Shown in pieces: positions 48,801 to 59,800 of a DNA stretch of 64,000 bases (the first letter of the stretch is position 1; the number at the start of each line of letters is the position of its first letter). Source of the stretch: Mya arenaria (taxonomy: Eukaryota; Mollusca; Bivalvia; Myida; Myidae). The DNA lies in contig NC_069123.1 of NCBI RefSeq assembly GCF_026914265.1, positions 35,797,178 to 35,861,177 on the forward strand, given 5' to 3'. Made by a program: the position numbers and the translations under genes. The notes under the pieces are model-generated. The model had not been told where the DNA came from. It saw only the letters and a list, made by a program, of their open reading frames with translations, and searched no databases.

Positions 48801-50054
48801 GTTTGAAATAATCCAGTAGTACATCAGTCTCCCATCACAGTGATAGCTGCTAGTGTTTCATCTGGCGTTCTTCTGGTCACAGCAGTTGTCATGGTTATTC
48901 TTTGGAAAAGGTTAGAATGCATAAAATATGCAGGAGGAAGATTTTTGAGATTTTAATATAAACACAAGTTTGTCTAGTGTACTTTGCTCAAGTGATATTT
49001 AGTAAGATGTGTATACAGTCGAATCCCGTTGGCTCGAATTTGCTTGGCTCGAATTCATCGTTGGCTCGAACTAGATGTAAAAGACCGATTTCTTTACACT
49101 GAAGGTAAACAATCCCGCTTGGGTCGAAATTTCCGAGGCTCGAGGTATTTTCGCCGGTTCCTGGCAGTTCGAGCCAACGGGGTTCGACTGTATATATTTG
49201 AATAAAAATGATTGTATAAATTGGCTAAATATGTGTTCGTTTTAAAGAATAAAATGCTGAGTATTGTAGAGTTATCGAGTGTATTAAGATACTGTACGTC
49301 ATTTAGATATTTTTTTAAGATATTTATAACATGCACTTGGTGTTTTTCTACATATAACATTGAAAGGAATATTCCTATATCACTTCTGTTTATATCATCA
49401 AACTAGTTTGCAAATATCCTACATAAAAGATTAATACTTTCATTTTGTATTTATTAATTGTGTTTCAGGGGAACATTACATTGTTTTCGGAACGGTAAAA
49501 ACGTAGCGGAAACAAACGAATCGATAATGCAGGATTTTCCCACAGAAGCCGAAGAACCAAAATCAAACACTCATCCTAATGCGTATCTAAACGACGGATA
49601 TTCAATGTGTGAAGACCTTACCTTTTCATCTATACAATCAGTACCTGTGAATGATGAGCATATGTACGCCAACGGAGTTGCTAAACATATAAATCCTGGA
49701 GTAGTTGAGACTTCACATACTGTGTACAACGACTGTAAGAATGGTCAGCGAGATGAGAACTATGATCATATGAACAGCAATGATATGCCTAAGTTTCTTT
49801 CACCTCGACCTGTCAATGACTATGATTCCATGACAACCTACAAGACGAAGACGGATGGAAATAGCGAAGAAACGTACAACCACTTAAATGAACCATTGGG
49901 TCGGGTAGAGATAACGGACAATGTGTATGGATTTAAAGGAAACCAAGAACCCGACGACGAATATGACACTACGTTTGAGACAACGATGTCAAACACCGAA
50001 GGGCGCGGTGATAAGGGTTTTGACGAGTATGACGAGATAAACAGAAAATGGTAG
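39802..50054 (+). CDS. Gene D: WSC-domain receptor with long multi-tyrosine tail (602 aa)
   Basis: Exons: 39,802-39,871; 40,543-40,731; 40,948-41,054; 43,426-43,558; 43,747-43,887; 45,092-45,277; 45,529-45,642; 46,282-46,470; 48,817-48,910; 49,469-50,054. They total 1,809 nt including the stop and all phases fit. The ectodomain modules match gene C almost residue for residue (signal peptide, WIGLYK module, WSC, Cys/Trp module, lectin-like module, Cys module, Thr/Ser stalk). Exon 9 is of a different type (VVHQSPITVIAAS, then a helix ending VILWKR), and the 195-residue tail is unrelated to the ITAM tails. It has about a dozen tyrosines, including YANG (a YxN, Grb2-type site), YDHMN, YDSM, YNHLN, VYGF and a terminal YDEI. 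No consensus ITIM is seen. The tail resembles adaptor-docking tails of molluscan scavenger or MEGF-type receptors by style only. Confidence 0.8.
41524..41712 (-). pseudogene. LINE relic: RT-type zinc-binding fragment in intron 3 of gene D
   Basis: Duplicate of the gene C relic at 29,377-29,562 (SPIRIEQRKYFSCSLLED, then HFVLEC), carried by the 12 kb duplication. Confidence 0.55.
42601..42732. repeat. Foldback element with 60-base arms, intron 3 of gene D
   Basis: Same structure as 30,451-30,582: two imperfect inverted arms around a short loop. Downstream, unit 2 keeps about 90 bases after TGCCCGTGGGCAAGAT (43,107-43,122) that unit 1 has lost. Confidence 0.8.
44212..44815. repeat. Foldback elements in intron 5 of gene D
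   Basis: Counterparts of the two degenerate foldbacks in gene C, at about 44,212-44,330 and 44,697-44,815, again followed by a TGCCCGTGGGCA palindrome (44,923-44,934). Confidence 0.5.
47028..47290. repeat. Dispersed repeat family 3 in intron 8 of gene D
   Basis: Second copy of the repeat at 34,795-35,075, carried by the 12 kb duplication. A 71-codon minus-strand frame inside it is part of the repeat and not a gene. Confidence 0.7.
49016..49190. mobile_element. MITE with CAGTCGAA termini (pogo/Tc1-mariner-like), intron 9 of gene D
   Basis: CAGTCGAATCCCGTTGGCTC at the left is nearly the exact complement of the right end (GAGCCAACGGGGTTCGACTG). TA flanks both ends (49,014-49,015 and 49,191-49,192). 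The element is 175 bases and non-coding. The TA target and CAGT-type start fit pogo-like elements; the superfamily is inferred. Confidence 0.85.
49469..50054 (+). CDS. Gene D long cytoplasmic tail exon
   Basis: The acceptor TTTCAG precedes phase-2 sequence completing an Arg, then GTLHCFRNGKN. The exon encodes 195 residues, acidic and Asn/Thr/Asp-rich, with tyrosine motifs spread along it: NAYLND, GYSMC, MYANG, VYNDC, NYDHMN, DYDSM, TYNHLN, VYGFK, EYDTTF and EYDEI near the C-terminus (NRKW end). Spacing between YxxL/I/M sites exceeds the ITAM limit. Likely a phospho-tyrosine docking platform (inference). Confidence 0.75.
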
Positions 50055-53000
50055 TTTTTAAGAAAATACCAAACTGCTATGACACTGTAGAATCCAAGGT
50101 TGAAATGATATCTTTACATTATTGATAATTATGTTCTATAGATTCGTAAAATAATATTACGACAATCTTTACTAAACTTTAATTAATAACTCTACTAACT
50201 CGACGCTCACTGCTATTTCGTTTGAGTGAGATAAATTGTTTGTGTAACATAGCATGACTAACCTGCATTCGAATAACGAAAAAAACAACAGACTGTTTTG
50301 GATTAAAGTTATTAAATTGTAAAAAAGTATTTTATTTCATTTTGTAATTATGTATGTGTCATTCACAAGTATATTAAATTTTATACGAGTTTTCTTATTG
50401 TATATGATAAAGATGCATTTGCAAAAAATGAATATTAAGTCGACCGCCGGACAGGGTTAGAGAAGTTATTTTATTTATGATTATGTTACAGCCACAATAC
50501 TTTGTCATTTTCCAGCACAAAGATTAAACATGAAAATTAAGTACCGTCAAACAAAGGAGGCACTCGCTAAAAACAACTTCTCACGCATTCCATATCAAGT
50601 GCTACGTGTTAACCCTTCGTAATAACATGCGATAGATGTGATCGAATTTCATTTACGTTTTAAAGTAAGATTTAAAGTCCAAGTATGTTTTAGCAAGTAA
50701 ACTTACCCCAGGGATTATCTAAGCGCATGTATATCCAAATGAAATATCTTAACTTTTTTTACACATGTAATCCCCAGGCCCCAATTTCTCGACAGTTCTT
50801 AAGCTTAACAGACTTAAGTAGCTTATTTCAATAAGCCAAAATACATACTTAAATTGAATTTTGATAAATGGAAAATGGTTTATTGTGTAAAAAAACTCTT
50901 AAAGAAGTTAATACTATGCAATTTATTGAACACCAAAAATAGTGAGCCTAGCTTAATCCTGTTATAAGGGACTTAAGGAGTTTCGAGAAATCGGGGCCAG
51001 GTTGATAAAAAATGCATCGCAGTAACAAACATGCAACAAAGCCGAAATTATATTCTAAAAATAGCACACAAAACGTCACTACGACATCACGTGACTTTTT
51101 TTAAACAACAAAGTCTAATTTGTTTGTTTGAGTTTATTATTGTTTGCCCGTGCATATTGGCTGCATAATGGCTTGTTTCCGCCGTGACACCATCACCGAA
51201 AACGTCATAAGTGACATGACATAGAAGTGACTGTAATTCGCAGTCAAATCCAGACACTAGAAGACTTGAAGAAACAGAGTGATTTACGAGAGATCCGGAT
51301 TAGTTTCATGAAATATTTAAATTGAAAGCAAAAATATTAATTTGAAGCAAAAATAGGTAATGGTATTGACCGATGAAATCGAAAAAAAAACTAAACAACA
51401 TTAATATTTTTTCATTCAAAAATGTTTGCATCACTTGCATTCTTAATTCATGTGAAAATTCATTTAAAAATCTGCAGTATTTCTCCAGCTACTTGTGAAA
51501 TAGCAGGGAGGCTCCGTTTAATGGCAAAACATGCCATGCACTGTTTACAAATCTAGCTTTTGTCCTCCTACGTATCTTCCTTATTAGCATATTATACGAA
51601 AGCGAAGTCGAGTAAGTGATACCGTTGGACATTCCCATACATTTCCGTATAACACAGCATCGTGTGAACCTCGAGGTTTTATCAGACATTATCTGATACT
51701 CTTCCATAGCTATATAAGCCCTATATTTTTGCCTAAGTTATTTAACTATGCAACGAACTGAGTCTTAAGTTGCATATAATATCGAGTTTTCAAAATGATT
51801 CTTTTAAAAATCTTTTAAACGAACGTGTCACACAACGCACACACCCCAACAGTCCACACCGATACACTTAAAGTCAGGCATCTACAAGTCATTTCTATAT
51901 GATAAAACAAATTCAAAACATTCAAATTACTACTCTTATAATGCTTGATAAACATCCGCATTTCACGAATTCAATGCTGCGGAATCTGATATTATATGAC
52001 GTACTGTTTGATTAACATGGCGTGTTAAACTTGACATTCTTATGATTTGTCATCCGTTTTCTTTTTCAAACAATAAAAATAAGGGTTTTCAGTAACGCAA
52101 CCTGAAACCACAGGTATAGTCTACATTTTATTATATACCCATCATAAATCCACATCAAATACATATCGCAAAATACAGTAATCCATGTTCCACTCCAGTG
52201 CAGTACGGCCGTCATAAAACAAAATAGTGCGTCGTTAAAATGACATTTATTATGAAAACATCTGGCTTTTAAGTGATCTAACCAGTAATGTTTATAATAA
52301 AAGGGTTATTAGTACTGCATTTTGATCCGGCATATCATATTCGACTCTCGTGGATTTTTGCAGATTTTGATTTCAGTCGGCTGGCTAATAACCCTATTAT
52401 ATTGAATCTATTAAGTATCACGTTCAAAAATAACCAGTATGTGGTATGTCATTATTTAAGGAATGCAATGAATGTATGAACGCAATTGGGCTGGTCTAAG
52501 TGTGTGGAGTCCACGCGTACGTGATACTTTTAATCAATCGTTTTAAGCAAAATAGCTTGTTTGTAATGTTTCTGTTTTGTGTACGTTTTACACGCGGTAT
52601 CCAAAATAATCCGAAATAATACTAATGCCCTCAGTTGTATTTGAAGTAACTGGGACTGTTTTACTTTTTCAATATTCCGAACAGTTTTCAAACTACGAGT
52701 CTTCAAAATATACCACTGACGTCAATTTTGAGACGTTCCATCTACAATAACCGGTATTTTCATCAATTCTTCATCCAACGCTATAAAATTTCAACCTCAA
52801 GTGTGTCTATTGGAAATGTTTACGGACATATATTTTTCTTTTTCTTGCTGTACGTTTCTTATTTTAAATTCGTCTAAAACGTCATTTTTCGCGGGAAAAA
52901 CGGTGTCGTGTTTCGTTGAAAATAGTATCCTATCTAATTTTCTAATTTGTGTAAAAACTGTTCATTTAATTTTTGATTGTTTAAAATACATGTATTCATT

Positions 53001-53882
53001 TTTTTAAATTACAAATTGCCTGTTATCAAGACAAGTGTACCTAACCGACTTCGTGTTTGAGCAATTTCAAAAAATCTAACCCCTTTACCTGTTTCTTATG
53101 TAATACGTATTATACTAAAACGTTAAGCATGACGTAAATCGAACTATTGTTTTTTATAAATATTTGATAAGAGTAGAAATTTTACACTGTCTCGTAGTAT
53201 AAAACCCTTATAAGTTTTATGTTAGGGATATTTTTTATTTGTGTTGTACAGAATTTATAATTCCTCACAATATGAGCGCTAAATAACCAACCTTGTAAAT
53301 CAACGGATGACTTAAATCGGGCGGCTATTTTCATAAGAGGCTTCTAAATAAATAAGCAATGATAATCTCATTTGCCGAATTATAATAATTTGATAATACA
53401 CACCAACAATGCATCAAGTCAGCTGTTAGTATAATGAATAAAAAAAATTCATTGACTGAAATTTTAAATTTCATTTATTTCTACGATATATACAAGCAAA
53501 ATGAGAGCATATTGATGTAAAATGAAACAATTGCCCTTTTCGTTTATCCTGCAAAAGAAAATTGCTCATTTTATATCGTTATTAAATCGACAACGTGTTT
53601 TCTTAAAAAGCTACATTGTAAGAAAAATGAATTTAGCATGTTATCATGTAAAAATATGTACTTTTTTAACAACGCAATCCTATTCAAAACTTTGCTGTGA
53701 ATGTTCAATTTTAATAGCATTAACGCTTGTCGTAAGCGTGTCCTAGCTGAAACCAGCATCCGTGTGACGTCATATTCAGCCAGTTGGACTTATACAAACT
53801 ATTTAATTTCATAATTTCCATGAGTCAACGGTGAAGTGTAACAGTTTAAATATATGTATAGGTCAATTTCAATTACTTTTAG
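50055..53882. other. Intergenic DNA between convergent genes D and SRCR
   Basis: Apart from the MITE at 50,779-50,996, nothing recognisable is present. Possible polyadenylation signals are ATTAAA near 50,371 on the plus strand for gene D, and ATTAAA on the minus strand at 53,802-53,807, about 75 bases past the stop of the SRCR gene. Small frames such as 51,489-51,707 have no support. Confidence 0.45.
50779..50996. mobile_element. MITE family 1, complete copy downstream of gene D
   Basis: The termini CCCCAATTTCTCGA and TCGAGAAATCGGGG bound a 218-base element related to 5,424-5,669 (shared TGGAAAATGGTTTATTGT and AATAGTGAGCCTAGC). It is flanked by CCAGG on both sides (50,774-50,778 and 50,997-51,001). 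Confidence 0.85.
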
Positions 53883-56800
53883 TTAGATCAAATCACGAGA
53901 AGTGATATACTGACATTTGCTCGGACGACACTGAACACCGACGTCCTCGTTGTGGTCGCAGTTTTCTTCACCGATACCGTTGTGTCTACAGAAGAAGATG
54001 TTCATGTCGGCGGAAGTGCACTGTACGTCATCCAACAAGATGAGAGAGGTGGAATTGCCCTCACCGTAAGGCGCATTGCGTAGTGCTACAGCGCCCGCCC
54101 TAATATGGAATAGTTTTTGAAGAGCATCTTTAGATACCGAGGCACAAATTGAAAACGCTAAACTGTTCAAAAACATCTATCAGTTAAAGCTGCACTCTCA
54201 CAGTTTTGACAACTTTTTTTATTTTTGTTTTGGAACGAGCCAACTTTTGCGAACATCCATGGAAGACAGTAATATAAGACTGCTGACAAAATATCAGATC
54301 GCAAATTTTTATTTTTCAGTTTAAAAATTGATGTTTTATGCATTTTTCTTAAACCGTTAGTAACGGTTTAGGCCATAAAACAATAATTTTCGAATGGAAA
54401 TATGAAAATGTACGATCTGATCTTTTGTCAGCAATCTTATATTATTGGTTTGCAGATATTTACGCAAAAATTTGCTCTTTCCAAGACAAAAAATAAGAAA
54501 GTTGTAAAAATGGTAAATCTGTGAGAGTGCAGCTTTAACATCCTACCATCATAAAATACCGAGGCAGGTTCACTAATGACCTGATTTCAAGTTTCGTTCG
54601 AAACAAACTGTGCTACTTCTAACGAGATGTACAATATAAATGGTAGGGTTAATTCTCACCAAGGGTATTCCAGCATGTGGCACACGACCCTGGCCTCCAT
54701 GTCCCCAAAGCCGTCATCACAAACCGTGCCCCACGTGAGGCCGCCGTCATCCGACACCTCTACCCGCCCTTCGTGTGAGGTAGGACCGTCAACAAGACGC
54801 ACACGGAGGTTAGTCGCTTTGTCGTAAAAACGTGCAATACTTATAATTATAAGTGTAAATGGTATATTAAGTAAGTGAAGTAACATCACCAGCTGGGGAT
54901 TTTGAGACAATGTAGAAATCAATTCTTACAAAAATCATGGCTAATACGTAAATAATACGAAAACAATTATTTCTCAGCAATTATATGCAATTTGATGTAT
55001 ATCCTTCTTTGCTCTGGTTAGTTTTATAAAATGGATCTAACGGAATACACAAAAGAAACGTTACCGCTAAGACAAGAAACACCAACGTCCTCGACGTGTG
55101 CACAGTTGCTTTCACCGACGGGTCGGTGCTGGCACGCTAATATATTCGTTTCGTTCCCCTTGCAGTAGACGTCATCTAACAGGATGACCTGCGATTTCGA
55201 TCCACCGCCAAAGTAGGAATTCAATTTCGCGAGTGCTGATCCTCTGAGTAAGGATCAAATGACAGCTATTATTAACTGTCAATGGCAATAATATTGTTGT
55301 GTATAACACCTTTAAACAATATAGGAATAATGCATCGATATTGTAAATGCTCGCTAAATAAACCCATTGCCCTATATTTCCAAGAAGAAATAAATCATTT
55401 TTAAGAAAACAAATCTTGAAATATTACAATGTTTAATGTTCATCATGACAGTATTCCGCACACGTAGCCCATTACAGTACATGCAGTCCATCAAAGTACA
55501 TGTAGCCCTATTAACTAACATGTGGCCAAAACAAAGTACATGTAGCCCATTGCAGTACATGCAGTCCATCAAAGTACATGAAACCCTAATAATTAGCATG
55601 TGGCCAAATCAAAGTACATGTGGCCCCATCAAAGTATATGTAGCCCCATCAAAGAACATGTAACCCAATTAAAGTACATGTTTCTCATCAAAGAACATGA
55701 AGTCCCAACGAAGTATTTCTAGTCTAACCAAAGAAACTATACCCCTCAAACAACATATCTGCTTTTGGTCAATTATTTGAAAGCAAAGTTTTATTTTCTG
55801 TGCGCTTTTTGCCATTAGGGTGGTACTTATTGATGAAATAACAAATAAAACTCCACATGATAAAGTTGCAAACCTCTCGTATCCAAGTGAGGCACAGATG
55901 ACCCCCGCCTCCGTGTTGTTAAAATGGTCATCACAAATGGTTCCCCATGTGGCCCCGCCGTCTACGGACACCTCAACCCGCCCCTCCCTCGGGGAAGTAC
56001 CGTTAACCAAGTGGATCTGAGCATCCGACATTGGCGCTGAGGATTAAATAAAAATGGCGTGATTTTTTCGCTCTCATATAATAAGGGTTGTCCAATCAAC
56101 TCAGTAAAATGGATCGACGTCATTTCACTCATTGGCGCCTCCCTCGTAGGGATTGTGGTTCCGAGTATCACTGGCATCGTTTCTTAGCATACGATTGTGG
56201 TTAAACAGATTGATTAGCACATGCTTCATAATCTGACATCATAAAAGTACACACATTTGTTACATAGGGAGACAATGAATATTTAGATAAAAAACCGTTT
56301 CAATTATTTTTGTTTTAGGGATGCGCATAGGGATTTCAACTAGTTTAAAGATACCTGAGAAAAATGATTTTTCTTTTCGGTATTCATCTAACCAATCACA
56401 AGTAAATACAATGAAATAATAGTAGATTAATTGTTCAACCTACTTGACACACATGAGACGCCGACATCTTCACTATGGTCGCAGTTATTAACACCGACAG
56501 TGCTATGCCGACAGTTGAAGATATTTGTCTCAAAGCCCCGACAATCAACATCATCAAGCAGGATCTTCTGGCTAGTTAACCCAGTCCCAAACTGCGATGT
56601 TGCTATGGCCCCTTGTCTGTGATGTAAGAAATATGAGCATGTATACAATAATCACGTCCATATATATCCAAAGTGTAAACAAAGTCAAATGCTTGTCATG
56701 GTTACTATTCTTTGTTTGCTACAAGTTAAAAAATATCAATGTCTAGATAAAATTAAAACAACGAGTGCGAGAGAGCTTATTAAGACCGACTACTGTAGTC

Positions 56801-59800
56801 AAGGAAATCAAGTTCCAATGCAAAAAAAATTGCTTCCGACAGCGTTCTAAACCATAAAGCATTTAAACTAAAGTAACATAACGCAAAATGGAACTTACCT
56901 CCACCTCGTCACTGGTTGAAGGATGTTTGTCAGATTGCCATATTAATCCATTGGATTATAAAACCATGTGCTATTATATGTCGACAAAATAGTTGTTACA
57001 AAATGGTCAATCGATTGGTTAGGTGGCAATCACGGCTGATAATATAATAAAGGATCACACTCTCACTTTCACTTCACTACCAAGATCGTTATGGATCAGC
57101 ACCTAGATCCTCAGTCATGTTTACTTACACCTTATAAAATCGATCCTATGTTAAGTGGTAAAAGTAACGTTGGTTAGTAGTGATTTAAGGCTGGGTTGTG
57201 GTTGAAAACAAGACAGATTAGAAATTCCATTAAAGTAATCCAGAAATTGAAAGAAAATCAGTGATATGTGCAAGATCTGTTATTATTTTCCGTAGGAAAT
57301 ATAAATATATAAATTACCTTCAACCATTTTTATTTTTTCTTCTAAAAATAGTAACGTACTTTCTCGCGCTGTATGCCAGTGTATGGTGTTGGGGGGGAGG
57401 TATTTAACCATTAGAAAGCAGTATTATTTTGCGTGTAAATTTATCAATTTATAATAAAATATATATAAAGTTTTTTATTAGACTCTGACCTACATGTATC
57501 ATATTTTGGTGTATGATTTATTTGTTTTCATTACACGATGTTTTAAAACAGTGTTCTGTACAATTATATTAGCCATATTCGTATCGAAACAGTTAAAGGC
57601 TAAACAATTTGCAGAAGCTTGTTTACATTTCACCAAGAAATGGGTAATGTGCTTGCAATAAACATAATGGGGGGTTAAGGTACAAAAATTCGACATGGAA
57701 ACATGCACAGTCGAGTAATGACCATGAAGTTTGAAAAATAGGAATTATATATACATGCAAGCACAGTTACAACATGCACAGATAGGCCATATTTGCCGTA
57801 AAAATACGAAAAAGGATATATTCAACACGTTTATTTGTAAACATTGCCTCCTAAGCCACAATATGTTCAATAACTTTTTTATCTTTAAAGCAATGATACC
57901 AAACTAAGATGTCGATCGAAGAATATGTTTTTCGCCACACACTGGACGTATTCATTTTTCAAAATTTAAAGAAAAAGTCCACTTACAAGGCAAAAATTGG
58001 TACCAGAATCGGTACTTTTCATTCTAAATCCGCCATTTTGTTTGCCATGAAACCTTTTTCTCACTTAATGTTTGCATGAAACGAAATTACGTCCTCTTCC
58101 TTGACTAGTGAATGACAATATGTTTTTTTATTAATCCCTTGGTCTATGACATTGATTTAATTTTAACCTTGTTAATATAAATATATTTTTCTGTCAATTT
58201 CAGATGTCAAAACGCTCGTATTGAATATTTTCATGGAAAACTACAGAAACAAGCTAAGTAGCCAAAATTTTGAACATAAACACCGTTTAATGGCACAGGG
58301 TAAACACCAAAGACATATAACACACACACACACAAAAATCACAAACAAGAAACATGTAACAACAGCAACAAACAACACAGAGCTTATATACTATATACAT
58401 CTAGGTGTGTATATCAAGGATTGCCTGGGAACGGTCAGCAAAATGTAAATTTACTGGGGGTTTAAACCAGTATGTGTGCACAACCTCACTCTTTATCTCA
58501 ACAAACCCGAATAAGGTCATAACATAAATGGTTGAACGTCATCAAATGTTCAGGTGTTTCTTACAACATTTCTATTTAAATTTTAAAAACCAGATGTGTT
58601 GATCGAGAATTGTTAGGCACTCCCTGGGGAAGAAACAAAGAAAACATTATTAAAAATGAAAACGGCATGTATAAGCTAGACTGTTCTTCCGAATGATTTC
58701 CTTAGTAAAACTTTAAAAAAACAATACGTCACACGCTGACACATCCCAAGCCAGCAAAAAAAAAGGTTTTAAGTTAACTGCGAGAGCTTAAATATTTAAC
58801 ATCTGTACATATTCTAGGGATCTTATCAACTTAGTATGGAATAAAAATGAATACTTCATGATTTGATCTTTGAGATGATGTCGTATATATGACCTGCATT
58901 CGCCAAAGCATTTTGTCTGGTCAAAATTTATCTACAAACGTACACGTGCGTATAGATTATAAAAATAAAACGTGTGTTCGTTAACATACAGATCATTTAA
59001 AACATGTACATAAGGGTCATTTAAGTGTCATCATTTATTGCCTTATGTCTAAGGTAAAATAATTCTGTTCTTTGGCTAGTGCGTTTAATATATGTATAAC
59101 CAATTTCCAAAACAAAATCACATACAACGTGTTAGAATGTATATTCGTAAAGAATTATTCAGCTAAATGTATGGACACGTTTTGGCATCATCCATTTTGT
59201 CGTAAAACATTTTGCCTAGAAAACATAGTTATAAAAAAGAATGTTGTCCTAATTAGCATGCAACCATATCTTGGCAGTATTTTATGGTGTTAATAGCGAC
59301 ATTAGAAAATAAAGCAACGCATCATTGATAACTTGCAATGGACAGTTGAATGTACACAAATTGTTTGCAGCTTTTTTCAATGAATCATATATTTTAAAGG
59401 TGCTATTGCAACATAACATAACTGATAAAAAAACGCTAAATGTACATTAAGAGTTGCACAGGAACTAAGGTGCCTAGTGAACTCAACATATTGCAACAGT
59501 AAATTGCATGTGACTGTCGGTGTGAATGTTTCATTAAGACGAATTCATGCGCATAACAGAAACACTTGAGAAATTGACTAGCTCTCTGATTAAAGCAAAA
59601 GTGTACAGGTGAAGTGTAAAAGTGAGTGAAAGTTGTTGGAACACGTTGAAAATAAAGTTTACTTAATGGCTTAGTGAACCATACTAGGGTTGAGAGGGAA
59701 CCGTTTGTCATATCTGTTAATGCAACTTGGAAGTAGTTCACCCCATTTTAAATAACAAACAGATTACGAAATCGATAATAACAGGATGTCATCTTGCACC

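Noticed and set aside
49094-49360. 88-codon minus-strand frame
   Set aside because: It is partly made of the pogo-like MITE and has no domain or splice context.
49469-50054. A second ITAM or an ITIM in the gene D tail
   Set aside because: YNHL and YDEI are too far apart for an ITAM, and the residue two before each tyrosine is Glu or Asp rather than I, V, L or S, so no consensus ITIM is met.
54627-54827. Plus-strand frame rich in Ser, Pro and Thr over an SRCR exon
   Set aside because: It is the complement of the SRCR3 first exon, which has clear domain and splice support. The same applies to 55,820-56,020 and 56,431-56,622.
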